Assembly (NCBI GenBank): GCA_000306725.1
Contig: CP003083.1
Span: 1,984,001-2,048,000, forward strand
Direction: 5' to 3'
Source: Methanolobus psychrophilus R15
Lineage (GTDB): Archaea; Halobacteriota; Methanosarcinia; Methanosarcinales; Methanosarcinaceae
Length of the DNA stretch: 64,000 nt
Shown here: piece after piece, positions 7,459-16,068 of the stretch
Layout of the letters: the number at the start of each line of letters is the position of its first letter
How positions within the stretch are numbered: position 1 is the stretch's first letter
Position numbers and translations under genes: made by a program
Notes under the pieces: model-generated
Database searches by the model: none
The model's input: only the letters and a program-made list of their open reading frames with translations
What the model was told of the DNA's origin: nothing

Positions 7459-9480
7459 TCAAGTAAGGAAACCTATTCGGCTTCCTATCTGATACAGAGT
7501 AAATGCAAAGACCCATGCCAGCCCTGTTCCGTATACAAGCTGGAAAAGTGTCCATTTCCATGACCCTGTCTCTCTTTTTATAACGCCTATACAGGCAAAG
7601 CAAGGCACGTAGAGAAGAGTGAACACCATGAGTCCAAGTCCTGCAAGGGGTGTCATTGCTCCGGCTGCCAGGATAGCGGACAGGTTCTGTTCGTCCTCCC
7701 CGGCTCCGTAGAGCACGCCCATGGATCCTACGACTATCTCCTTGGCAACAATACCAAACACCAGTGCAACAGCTATCCTCCAGTCAAATCCAAGGGGTGC
7801 TACTAAAGGCTCTATCAGGTGTCCTATCACTCCTACAAGTGAATCGGTGCTGCCGTATATTTCTTCAGACCCGAAGACTCCGCCACTACCAGGTGCAGGA
7901 ATGGATGCCAGCAGCCATACACCTACAACACCGATAAGTATTATCCCGCCAGCCTTTTTCAGGTATATTTTAGCTCTTTCCCACATGTGTATGAAACTGC
8001 CTTTAAGAGTAGGCAGGCGGTAATCGGGAAGTTCCATGATGAAAGGTGCATCTTCTCCCCTGAGGACTGTTGTCCTCATGAGCTTTGCACTTAGCACTGC
8101 AACCAGTATTCCAAGTGCATAGAGCCCGAAAATTACGATCCCCGCATCTCTCCCGAAGAATGCCCCGGCCAGGAGCACGTAAACAGGCAATCTTGCACCG
8201 CAGGATATGAATGGAGCGACAAGTATAGTGATCAACCTGTCCCGCGGGTCCTCGATAGTCCTTGTTGCCATTATCGCAGGCACGTTACATCCAAATCCCA
8301 TTATCAGGGGAATAAAGGATTTTCCATGAAGCCCTATCTTTCCCATGACCCTGTCCATAATGAATGCCGCCCTTGCCATGTATCCGCTATCTTCCATAAG
8401 GGAGAGCATGAAGAAGAGCAGCAGTATATTGGGAAGGAATATTAGCACGGACCCGATGCCTGCAATGATGCCGTCGCCTACAAGGGAAGCCAGCCACTCT
8501 GTGCTGATAACTTCGGCAGTTGCACCCGCAAGCCATCCGAAGAAGATATCAATCATGTTCATGAACGGAGTGGCAAATGTGAATGTTAATTCAAACGCCG
8601 CCCACATCAATGCAAGAAATATAGGGATTCCCAGTAGTTTGTTTGTCACAACACGGTCAACCATATCTGAACCACTGAGCTGGCATGTGTTGATATCACA
8701 TACCTGTCTCAACATGGCCTGGATAGTACTATACCGCTGGTCTGCGATCTTTGTTTCAAAATTATCTGCATCCGTCTTCCTGAGTATCTCCCTGATCTGA
8801 GTATATTTCTCACTCTCCTGTGCTTTTTTGATTATATTTTCGTCACCTTCAAGTAACTTTATGCTGAACCATCTTGAAGGGTAATGTGCAAAGTACTGGT
8901 CACTTTTAAGGATCATCTCAAGTTCATGTACCATGCCCTCTGTCGCTTCGTCATAACTTAATGGATCATCATTTGTCCTGGCCTTAGATGCCTCTTCTAT
9001 AATGGCATCCAGCAGGCTCTCAATACCAGTACCTTTGCTTGCGATTGTAGGTATCACCGGCACATCCAGGAATTCCTGTATCTTTTCCTCATCGATCCTG
9101 TTTCCTTTTGCAAGGGCAAGGTCTTTCATATTGAGTGCAATTACCAGTTTCACGCCCAGTTCCATCAACTGGGTCGACAGGTAAAGATTCCTCTCAAGGT
9201 TCGTTGCATCTATGACCTGTACTACAATGTCCGGCTTTTCCTCTATCAGGAAGTCGCGCGCAATTATCTCGTCCAGGGAATATGTTGTAAGGCTATATGT
9301 TCCGGGAAGGTCTACGATCTCCATCTCAATGTCCTTGTAGATCCTTTTTCCCATTTTCCTTTCAACGGTCACACCGGGCCAGTTACCAACGTGTTGCCTT
9401 GAGCCCGTTATTGCATTGAATATGGAGGTTTTCCCAACATTCGGATTCCCCGCAAGGGCTACTGTTATTTTTTTTGTCAT
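7459..9480 (-). CDS. feoB: ferrous iron transport protein B
   Basis: A 673-residue Fe(II) transporter of the cell membrane. The N-terminal GTPase domain has G1 GNPNVGKTS (about 11-19), G3 DLPGTYS and G4 NMKD. A helical GDI-like spacer (to about 250) and the polytopic core follow, with two inverted Gate motifs: MGFGCNVPAIMATR, and the second around YVPCFACIGVIKRE. The length is typical. feoA lies 33 bases upstream on the same strand. The Cys in both gates, thought to contact iron, are present. Confidence 0.95.
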   Translation of the reverse strand: MTKKITVALAGNPNVGKTSIFNAITGSRQHVGNWPGVTVERKMGKRIYKDIEMEIVDLPGTYSLTTYSLDEIIARDFLIEEKPDIVVQVIDATNLERNLYLSTQLMELGVKLVIALNMKDLALAKGNRIDEEKIQEFLDVPVIPTIASKGTGIESLLDAIIEEASKARTNDDPLSYDEATEGMVHELEMILKSDQYFAHYPSRWFSIKLLEGDENIIKKAQESEKYTQIREILRKTDADNFETKIADQRYSTIQAMLRQVCDINTCQLSGSDMVDRVVTNKLLGIPIFLALMWAAFELTFTFATPFMNMIDIFFGWLAGATAEVISTEWLASLVGDGIIAGIGSVLIFLPNILLLFFMLSLMEDSGYMARAAFIMDRVMGKIGLHGKSFIPLIMGFGCNVPAIMATRTIEDPRDRLITILVAPFISCGARLPVYVLLAGAFFGRDAGIVIFGLYALGILVAVLSAKLMRTTVLRGEDAPFIMELPDYRLPTLKGSFIHMWERAKIYLKKAGGIILIGVVGVWLLASIPAPGSGGVFGSEEIYGSTDSLVGVIGHLIEPLVAPLGFDWRIAVALVFGIVAKEIVVGSMGVLYGAGEDEQNLSAILAAGAMTPLAGLGLMVFTLLYVPCFACIGVIKRETGSWKWTLFQLVYGTGLAWVFAFTLYQIGSRIGFLT

Positions 9481-9513
9481 TCTGCCACCATAATTGTCTC
9501 GTTCCGGCCCTAT

Positions 9514-9750
9514 TTATTCGACAGTTTCAACGAGAACCGTCTGTGCTTCTTTTTTCCGAAGAGAGAGGTTGTATCCTTTTATCTTGAATTCCACGGGGTC
9601 CCCCAGGGGCGCCCTTCGCATTACTTCTACTTTTGTTCCCGGTGTCAGTCCCATGTCAAGAATCCTTTTTCGAAGGGATCTCTGTCCCGTAAGCTTCAGT
9701 ATCTTTACAGATGTTTCAGGTTCAATTAGGTCCAGTGTTTTTTCCGGCAT
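9514..9750 (-). CDS. feoA: ferrous iron transport protein A
   Basis: A 78-residue SH3-like FeoA protein that supports FeoB-dependent iron uptake, probably by contacting the FeoB cytoplasmic part. The pattern RKRILDMGLTPGTKVEVMRRAPLGDPVEFKIKG, described here by its ends RKRILDMGL and PVEFKIKG, covers the domain core. An AGGAG sequence lies just upstream of the start. It is the first gene of feoA-feoB-membrane protein-FeoC-like, with a TATA box near 9809-9816. Confidence 0.9.
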   Translation of the reverse strand: MPEKTLDLIEPETSVKILKLTGQRSLRKRILDMGLTPGTKVEVMRRAPLGDPVEFKIKGYNLSLRKKEAQTVLVETVE

Positions 9751-9785
9751 TGTGGTTCTCCTGTATGTATGTCTATTTAATGTAG

Positions 9786-9816
9786 TTAAACCTAAACTCC
9801 GTTGTATTCTATATAA
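9786..9816 (-). promoter_or_regulatory. feoA promoter with possible iron-regulator site
   Basis: On the minus strand an ATTATATAG box (about 9809-9817) lies 60-70 bases before feoA. Near the predicted start point is TTTAGGTTTAAC (9786-9797), which resembles half of a DtxR/IdeR-type iron box (TTAGGTTAG...). A second similar element, ACTAGGTTTGC, lies further upstream near 9846-9856. The regulator is not known and the match is partial. Confidence 0.35.
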
Positions 9817-10021
9817 TTATTTCTATTGCCTAGTTTATTTCACAATGCAAACCTAGTGGTAAGGAGTATTCTCAGAAAGGTGGTCCTTGAGTTGGAACCT
9901 TGCAAAAAAGCCGTTGGTTGACACTCTACAAGCCAAATGCAATAATGAATAAAGACTAAAGAATAGATAAAATAATAAATAAACAGGCAGTTGTAAGCGA
10001 TGCTGCCTGAGGAACGGATTT

Positions 10022-11515
10022 CTAACGCTGGTCTTGTTCTTCTATCATTTCATATATCTTCTTCATGTCAAGACAACTCTCCACAACTCCTGCAAGCTCT
10101 TCATAGGCTTCTTCTTCGGTCGTCACAACCTCGGGGATATATTCAACACCTTTTTTCTCTGCAAGGTATATCATGAGAGCATGCCTGACATTCGCATTCT
10201 CGAAAAGGCCGTGAAGGTAGGTACCCACAACAGTACCGCTGTCATCGATACTGCCATCATTGCCAAAAACCGTTTTGGGGGTCTTTGTAGTGCCCATGTG
10301 TATCTCGTAACCCCATACCTCCTGGCCTTTGATGTGTTTGAATATGGGCCCTTCGGCAACGACCTCCTTGCGAACCTGGGTGGTCATCTTCTTGTATTCT
10401 CCAAAGGAAGTTTCCGTATCCAGCAGGCCAAGGCCCTCGTAATCAGCTTCTATCCCGTTCTCCACTCCGGAGTCGTGTATGGTCCTGCCAAGCATCTGGT
10501 ACCCGCCACATATACCGAATATAGGTATCTTACCGTGCAGGGCGCGTATCCGTACATCCATGCCACTTTCCTTCAGGTCCAGCAAGTCGCTCACAGTGTT
10601 CTTTGTGCCGGGGATGATTATGCAGTCCGGCTTCCCGAGGTCCTCATCAGGATTGACATACCTTACGCGTGCTATCTTCTCAAGGGGTTCGAAATCAGTG
10701 AAGTTTGATATTCTGGGCAGGCGGATGATGGCAATGTCAACATCGTTGATATTTTCCTGTTTTTCCTGGCCTTTCTTCTTCTTGCGTATAGCCATGGAGT
10801 CCTCGGAAGGTATCTTGAGGTTGTAATATGGCAACACGCCAAGCACAGGCACACCTGTCAGCTCTTCAAGCTGCCGGAGTCCCGGCTCGAGTATGGCAGG
10901 GTCGCCCCTGAATTTGTTAATGACAAATCCTCTGATGTTCCTGCTAATGTCCTCGGGAAGCAGAGCCTTGGTGCCATAGAGGCTTGCAAAGACGCCTCCT
11001 GACTCAATATCGCCTACAAGTATGATGGGTGCGCCGGTTATCCTGGCTGTGCCCACGTTAACGATGTCGCGGTCATAGAGGTTTATCTCGGCTGCTCCTC
11101 CCGCACCTTCCATTACTATCAGCTCATATTCGGATTCCAGTCTTTCAAGCGCCCCCCGGAGGACACCGTGCATTTCCTCAATGGAATCATAATAATTGCC
11201 TGCAGACTTGTCGGCGTATGGCTCGCCCAGTACTATCACCTGTGATGTCCTGTCTCCTTTGGGTTTCAGAAGGACCGGGTTCATATCGGCAGTGGGCTCT
11301 ACACCGGCTGCCTTGGCTTGTATTGCCTGGGCGATACCTATTTCTTTGCCGTCTTTTGTTATCCAGGAGTTCAGGCTCATATTCTGTGCCTTGAAAGGTG
11401 CAACCTTGTATTTACGGGAAAGGACCTTGCAAAGCCCTGTGACCATAATGCTCTTTCCGACGTCTGATGCAGTACCAAGGACCAATAGTTTCTTTGCTTT
11501 TTTACCGTCTGCCAT
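10022..11515 (-). CDS. cobQ: cobyric acid synthase (adenosylcobyrinate amidase)
   Basis: An enzyme of about 497 residues, also called CbiP, that amidates side chains b, d, e and g of adenosylcobyrinic acid a,c-diamide. The N-terminal dethiobiotin-synthetase-like domain has the P-loop GTASDVGKS, and the C-terminal glutamine amidotransferase domain has the nucleophilic Cys in FGICGGYQML and His in YLHGLFEN. I chose the ATG at 11515; a TTG lies three codons upstream. It diverges from the cbiT operon, and a copy of the cbi promoter motif lies upstream at 11545-11558. Confidence 0.94.
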   Translation of the reverse strand: MADGKKAKKLLVLGTASDVGKSIMVTGLCKVLSRKYKVAPFKAQNMSLNSWITKDGKEIGIAQAIQAKAAGVEPTADMNPVLLKPKGDRTSQVIVLGEPYADKSAGNYYDSIEEMHGVLRGALERLESEYELIVMEGAGGAAEINLYDRDIVNVGTARITGAPIILVGDIESGGVFASLYGTKALLPEDISRNIRGFVINKFRGDPAILEPGLRQLEELTGVPVLGVLPYYNLKIPSEDSMAIRKKKKGQEKQENINDVDIAIIRLPRISNFTDFEPLEKIARVRYVNPDEDLGKPDCIIIPGTKNTVSDLLDLKESGMDVRIRALHGKIPIFGICGGYQMLGRTIHDSGVENGIEADYEGLGLLDTETSFGEYKKMTTQVRKEVVAEGPIFKHIKGQEVWGYEIHMGTTKTPKTVFGNDGSIDDSGTVVGTYLHGLFENANVRHALMIYLAEKKGVEYIPEVVTTEEEAYEELAGVVESCLDMKKIYEMIEEQDQR

Positions 11516-11544
11516 GTAGAACAACCCTTCGGATTTGGAAGTTT

Positions 11545-11653
11545 TTAAGTTAAGATAATTTGGATGTTGAGATAGTCCAACAGTTTTATGAGGGACAACT
11601 TATATCTACTTAACTCCGGTTAATCTTAGTAATTAACTCCAGTTTATCTTAGT
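11545..11653. promoter_or_regulatory. divergent cobQ/cbiT control region with three related motifs
   Basis: Two 21-bp direct repeats, 19 of 21 identical and 23 bp apart, occupy 11610-11630 and 11633-11653. Each starts TTAACTCC and ends ATCTTAGT. They lie just downstream of a TTATAT box at 11600-11605 and overlap the expected cbiT start point. A third related core, TTATCTTAACTTAA on the minus strand, lies at 11558-11545 facing cobQ. The arrangement suggests one regulator acting on both transcripts; its identity is unknown. Confidence 0.5.
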
Positions 11654-11664
11654 TAAGGTGGAAC

Positions 11665-12237
11665 ATGACTGAACTTTTGCATGTAAGTGGCGGACCTACA
11701 AAACCCGAGATAATTGCAATATCCCTATCTAAACTTGATTTAAAAAATGGGGATAGTTTTTTCGATATTGGCTGCGGTACAGGTGCTGTATCCATCGAAG
11801 CCAGCAAGATGGTGCGTGATCTGAAGATTCATGCCATCGACGCCAGGGAAGAGGCAATCGAGGTCGCAAGGACCAATTTCAGGTCTTTCAACATAGAGAA
11901 TGTAACTCTTTATTCAGGTGAATCCTCCAATATCCTGAGCAAACAGCCGGTTGGCAGTATCGGCTGTGCATTCATCGGCGGTACGAAGAATATCTCCCGG
12001 GTGCTTGAGGTCCTTGCAGAGAAGAAGGCCAGAAGCATCGTGGTGAATGCGGTCAGGATAGAAACAGTCGTAAATGTAATAAACAAGTTAAAAGAACTTG
12101 GCTTATTCGATGAGGTGCTGCACATTATAGTGTCGCGTGGTGCGCCGCTGACAGGTGAGACGATGTTCAAGCCTGAGAATCCTGTATACGTTATTATAGG
12201 CAGGTCGGCCGAAGATCAGCACAACAACAGTTGTTAG
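11665..12237 (+). CDS. cbiT: cobalt-precorrin-6B C15-methyltransferase (decarboxylating)
   Basis: A 190-residue class I SAM methyltransferase that methylates C15 and removes the C12 acetate carboxyl in the anaerobic cobalamin pathway. SAM-binding motif I is DIGCGTGAVSIEAS (about 33-46), followed by the acidic AIDAREEAIEVA. The length equals stand-alone CbiT; CbiE is not fused or adjacent. A GGTGG site lies just upstream of the ATG. It is the first gene of the cbi row. Confidence 0.93.
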   Translation: MTELLHVSGGPTKPEIIAISLSKLDLKNGDSFFDIGCGTGAVSIEASKMVRDLKIHAIDAREEAIEVARTNFRSFNIENVTLYSGESSNILSKQPVGSIGCAFIGGTKNISRVLEVLAEKKARSIVVNAVRIETVVNVINKLKELGLFDEVLHIIVSRGAPLTGETMFKPENPVYVIIGRSAEDQHNNSC

Positions 12238-12316
12238 TAATATTGATTAGTAATAATTATAGTCAACTCATAGTGAAATTATGTAGGTACAATCTTAAGC
12301 GTATGGTGATCAAAAA

Positions 12317-12928
12317 ATGCTTGTTGGAGTAGGACTTGGACCCGGTGACCCGGAACTTCTGACATTGAAAGCTGTCGAAACACTCAAAAAGAGCTACAAG
12401 GTCTACGTTCCCGGCCGCCTTGCAGCAGAACTGGTAGCACCCTATGCGGAAGCCGAGATAATGGACTTCCCCATGCTGACCGATTATAATGTGCTCAATG
12501 CAGTCTGGAAGAAGAACGCTGAGATGATAGCTGAGGAATCAAGAGATAACCTTGTTTCCTTTGGTCTTATCGGGGATCCTAATTTTTTCTCCACCTTCAC
12601 TCACCTCAAGCGCGTGATGAAGAGGCTGTATCCTAATGTAGAGACCTCGACAATTCCGGGTATCAGTTCGATAACCTCCTTTGCCGCACAAACCGGTGCA
12701 GAGGTGGATGCTTCTTTTGAGGTAAGTGACGGGTCTGACAGCAAGTATAAGATCAGGTTGAAGGCCAGCAGACCTCTTGAGATCATAGATTCCTTCAAAA
12801 AGGAAGGCTACAGCAAATTCACTTTTGCAGAACGGCTCTTCAGTCCTGATGAAGTGATTATCACGGAACAGGAAAATATTCCGGAGAAAGGTAATTATTT
12901 CAGCATTATCTTCGCGGAAAAGGAGTGA
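12317..12928 (+). CDS. cbiL: cobalt-precorrin-2 C20-methyltransferase
   Basis: A 203-residue tetrapyrrole methylase that adds the C20 methyl. It starts with the [16 protein letters not shown] loop typical of the family, has GDPNFFSTF in the middle, and then the IPGISS motif. It is slightly shorter than most CbiL enzymes (about 220-240). The gene is separated from cbiT by 79 bases that include an A/T-rich TAATAATTATAG stretch which might be a second promoter, and it has GGTGAT before the ATG. Confidence 0.9.
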   Translation: MLVGVGLGPGDPELLTLKAVETLKKSYKVYVPGRLAAELVAPYAEAEIMDFPMLTDYNVLNAVWKKNAEMIAEESRDNLVSFGLIGDPNFFSTFTHLKRVMKRLYPNVETSTIPGISSITSFAAQTGAEVDASFEVSDGSDSKYKIRLKASRPLEIIDSFKKEGYSKFTFAERLFSPDEVIITEQENIPEKGNYFSIIFAEKE

Positions 12929-12945
12929 CTCACAGGAGCATCACA

Positions 12946-13680
12946 ATGACGAACAATAAGGTATATTTTGTAGGTTCCGGTCCGGGCAATGAGAAATATA
13001 TAACAGTTGCAGGCCGTGAACTTCTGGAAGAGGCGGACCTGGTTATATATGCAGGCTCACTTGTGAATCCAAAAGTACTTGATTACTCTAAAGGGGAAAA
13101 GATCGACAGTTATGGCCTGACCCTGGACGAGACCAACAAGCTCATACTTGACAGCCTCAGAGCCGACAAGAAAGTAGTCCGGCTGCACAGCGGTGACCCG
13201 TCTCTATACGGATCTATTGTGGAGCAGATGGAAGAGTTAAAGAATGCCGGTGTGGAAATTGAGATCATACCCGGTGTGTCTTCCGTCTTCGCCACTGCTG
13301 CCGCATTGCAAACACAGCTGACACTTAACAATGTCTCTGAGACACTTATTATCACACGCCCGGCAGGACAGACCCTGGAAAAGGACAAGATAAAGGAACT
13401 CTCCAGACATAATGCGACCATGGCTGTTTTCCTGGGAACCCAGAAGATCGAAGAGATCATGGAAAAGGTCGAGTACCCGCCCGAGACTCCAGTGGCAGTA
13501 GTCTTCCACGCCTCATGGCCTGACCAGAAGATAATAAAGGGAACGGTGGCCGATATTGCAGGCAAGGTCAAAGAAGCAGGTGTCAAACGCTCAGCTATGA
13601 TACTCATTGGCGGAGTTGTAGATCCTGTGAACTATGGGAGGTCTTACTTATACGGAGTGGCACAAGAACCGCTGTCATAA
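12946..13680 (+). CDS. cbiF: cobalt-precorrin-4 C11-methyltransferase
   Basis: A tetrapyrrole methylase of about 244 residues that methylates C11. Motifs are [35 protein letters not shown] and the Leu-rich [10 protein letters not shown] chose the ATG at 12946, which has CAGGAG eight bases upstream; a GTG at 12925 overlaps the end of cbiL and would add seven residues. The stop is at 13678-13680, and the cbiG frame already starts inside its last codons. Confidence 0.93.
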   Translation: MTNNKVYFVGSGPGNEKYITVAGRELLEEADLVIYAGSLVNPKVLDYSKGEKIDSYGLTLDETNKLILDSLRADKKVVRLHSGDPSLYGSIVEQMEELKNAGVEIEIIPGVSSVFATAAALQTQLTLNNVSETLIITRPAGQTLEKDKIKELSRHNATMAVFLGTQKIEEIMEKVEYPPETPVAVVFHASWPDQKIIKGTVADIAGKVKEAGVKRSAMILIGGVVDPVNYGRSYLYGVAQEPLS

Positions 13681-14189
13681 CCTTCGAGCGCAATCTCGAA
13701 GTTGCACAGCTTATTGCAGAGCACCTTAAAGCTGATGTCCTGATGTACGGGAAGGATGTCTTCAGTAAAGCATTTGAGGAATATGACTCCATAGTGGCGG
13801 TCTTTGCCACGGGGATAGTCGTGCGCGATATCGCACCACTCATCCAAGACAAGTGGAAGGACCCGGCGGTAGTGGTTGTGGATTCAAACATGAATTTCGC
13901 CATTTCCCTGCTTGGGGGCCACCACGGAGGTAATGAGCTGGTCCGAAAGATCTCCGAGATCGGGCCGATTCCTGTCATCACGACCGCGACCGAAGTGCAT
14001 AATCGCAATTCGGTTGAAGGCATCGCTAAATCCCTGGGCTGTGATATCGTTAACAAGCCCTCCACAGTGCAGGTCAACTGTGCCCTGCTTGAGCAGGATG
14101 TGGAAGTCCTTGAGATAAAAGGGCCCCGAATAGTTATTGTCGGCGATGATGTGTCCGTCCTGAAAAGAGAGAAGGCAGAAAACTCATGA
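13650..14189 (+). CDS. cbiG: CbiG N-terminal and central domains, separate protein; start unclear
   Basis: CbiG opens the delta-lactone of cobalt-precorrin-5A, releasing acetaldehyde. This frame covers the N-terminal and middle domains only ([41 protein letters not shown]). The first ATG, at 13743, would cut off conserved N-terminal sequence ([15 protein letters not shown]). No ATG, GTG or TTG exists in frame upstream; an ATA at 13650 lies eight bases after GGGAGGT. Either ATA initiates, or a base is missing that would join the frame to cbiF or to a GTG at 13657. The C-terminal domain is the next gene. Confidence 0.75.
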   Translation: MRSGTRTAVITFERNLEVAQLIAEHLKADVLMYGKDVFSKAFEEYDSIVAVFATGIVVRDIAPLIQDKWKDPAVVVVDSNMNFAISLLGGHHGGNELVRKISEIGPIPVITTATEVHNRNSVEGIAKSLGCDIVNKPSTVQVNCALLEQDVEVLEIKGPRIVIVGDDVSVLKREKAENS

Positions 14190-14539
14190 TAATAGGTATC
14201 GGAGCCCGCAGGGGTGTCAGCAGTCAGGAAGCAATAGATGCTGTGCATAATGCCCTGGCAGAACTTGGAAGGGACATCGCTGATGTGCAGATGCTTGCCT
14301 CCGCAAAGTTGAAAGAGAATGAAGAGGGTCTTCATGAGGCATCAAATATCCTTGGGATCGAATTAAGGTTCATAGATCACGATGAATTGAACAGGTATGA
14401 TGCGCCGTCTGATTCGCAGGCAAAACGCTTCGGGCTTACAGGTGTGGCAGAACCGGCTGCACTGGCGCTATCGGAAAAAAAAGAACTTATACTAAGGAAG
14501 AAAGTTTATGGTAGGATCACAATCGCAATCGCAGAGTGA
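14186..14539 (+). CDS. CbiG C-terminal domain as separate protein (CobE-like)
   Basis: A 117-residue protein matching the C-terminal CbiG/CobE domain: it starts [19 protein letters not shown] and has ALSEKKELILRKK near the end. It overlaps the N-terminal cbiG frame by ATGA, so the two halves are probably made together and act as one enzyme. In many organisms both halves are one chain. The last 32 bases overlap the start of cbiH. Confidence 0.85.
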   Translation: MIIGIGARRGVSSQEAIDAVHNALAELGRDIADVQMLASAKLKENEEGLHEASNILGIELRFIDHDELNRYDAPSDSQAKRFGLTGVAEPAALALSEKKELILRKKVYGRITIAIAE

Positions 14540-15311
14540 GGCATCCGGGAAAGGAAGGCTGTACATTATAGGTATAGGCCCAGGCTCCGTGGAACACCTT
14601 ACAGTAAAGGCAAGAGAGGTCATACTGAATTCCGATTATGTCGTCGGTAACGGTACCTATCTTGATCAGATGGCAAGTCTGCTGGACAAGCAGAACATTG
14701 TCCGCAGCGCAATGGGTAAGGAAGTAGACCGTGCACGTAAAGCAGTGGAGCTTGCACAGGGTAACGTGGTTTCCATGATCAGCGGCGGAGATGCCAATAT
14801 CTATGGCATGGCGGGCCTTGTGCTTGAGGTCGCAGAGCACGCAAACCTCAATGTCGAGATAGAGGTGCTACCAGGTGTAACAGCTATCACCGCCGCAGCC
14901 AGTGTCCTCGGTGCGCCTATTGTCAACGATTTCTGTACCGTGAGCCTCAGTGACCTGCTGACTCCCTGGGAAGTCATTGAGAAAAGGCTTGACGCAGCAG
15001 CTTCAGCAGATTTTGTCATGTCTCTCTACAACCCCAAGAGCCGCCAGCGTAATTCTAATTTCTCACGGGCTATCGAGATCATCAGGCGCCATAAGGACGA
15101 TTCCGTGCCTGTAGGCCTTGTAAAGAACGCCCTGAGGGACACGGACCAGGATTACATTGTCACAACCCTTGGCGAGGTACTTGATCATAACGACTGGGTG
15201 GACATGAGCACCACCATCCTTATCACTACTAACGACTCCCGTATATGGGACACGTCGTATGGTAAGAGGATAATCACTCCAAGGGGGTATCACAGGAAAT
15301 ATGACTACTGA
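14508..15311 (+). CDS. cbiH: cobalt-precorrin-3B C17-methyltransferase
   Basis: A 267-residue tetrapyrrole methylase that drives ring contraction with C17 methylation. It carries YIIGIGPGSVEHLTVKA, SGGDANIYGMAG, VLPGVTAITAAAS, and SLYNPKSRQRN, which marks CbiH/CobJ. A short polar extension (SQSQSQSEASGKG) precedes the domain. AAGGAAG lies eight bases before the ATG. It overlaps both neighbours, fitting a single cbi transcript. Confidence 0.93.
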   Translation: MVGSQSQSQSEASGKGRLYIIGIGPGSVEHLTVKAREVILNSDYVVGNGTYLDQMASLLDKQNIVRSAMGKEVDRARKAVELAQGNVVSMISGGDANIYGMAGLVLEVAEHANLNVEIEVLPGVTAITAAASVLGAPIVNDFCTVSLSDLLTPWEVIEKRLDAAASADFVMSLYNPKSRQRNSNFSRAIEIIRRHKDDSVPVGLVKNALRDTDQDYIVTTLGEVLDHNDWVDMSTTILITTNDSRIWDTSYGKRIITPRGYHRKYDY

Positions 15312-16020
15312 ATCCAAAAAGACCGATGTGGGTATCGAAGATCTTGTGGAAATGACTACTGAGATCGACCCGGAGCTCATTGCTATCTGTAATGACCTTG
15401 GTTCACAGACCGATGAGGCAAAGGCTATCTACATGACAAGCCGCAACATCGCCCGCAAACTTGTGGGAGACGAGACATTAGAGGATAAAGTTAAACAGCG
15501 CTGTGTAACCTCAACAGGTGACCCGGCAGTTGCAGACATCATGCGCTTTGTGAACGACCCTATCAAAGCCGGTATGGAAGCAATCAAAAAAGGAGCTCCG
15601 ATCCTGGTTGATATCAACATGGTCAAGGCAGGCATTACCAAGAGAGGTCACAACTGCGAGATAATCTGTGTACTCGATAAGGATGAGGATGCAGAACTTG
15701 CCAAAAAGTACGGCATAACAAGGACCGCAGCAGGTTTTCTGAAATGCAGGGACATACTTGAAGGTTCAATTGTTGCCATAGGCAATGCACCATCTGCTGC
15801 ATTTGCAGTATGCAGGATGATAGAGCACGGCATCAGACCGGCTGTCATTGTGGGCACACCCGTGGGCTTTGTCAATGCCGCAGAGTCCAAGGAAGCTGTC
15901 AGGAGCATAGACGTTCCTTCCATCACATGTGTCGGAACACGTGGCGGCACGCCAATGGCAGTTGCATGTGTCAATGAGCTCGTTGCCATTGCAAATGATG
16001 ATGAATGTGTTATTGATTAA
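15301..16020 (+). CDS. cbiC: cobalt-precorrin-8 methylmutase
   Basis: A 239-residue enzyme that moves the methyl group from C11 to C12, giving cobyrinic acid. The CbiC core has VDINMVKAGITKRGH with the catalytic His, GNAPSAAFAV and the GTPVGFVNAAESK loop. The N-terminus is about 25 residues longer than in minimal CbiC. It overlaps cbiH by 11 bases and ends the cbi row. cbiD, cbiE, cbiJ, cbiA and cbiX are not in this window. Confidence 0.93.
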   Translation: MTTESKKTDVGIEDLVEMTTEIDPELIAICNDLGSQTDEAKAIYMTSRNIARKLVGDETLEDKVKQRCVTSTGDPAVADIMRFVNDPIKAGMEAIKKGAPILVDINMVKAGITKRGHNCEIICVLDKDEDAELAKKYGITRTAAGFLKCRDILEGSIVAIGNAPSAAFAVCRMIEHGIRPAVIVGTPVGFVNAAESKEAVRSIDVPSITCVGTRGGTPMAVACVNELVAIANDDECVID

Positions 16021-16068
16021 GCACATTCACCATTTCTGGTTTTAATTCTTACTTTGAATATATCCGAG

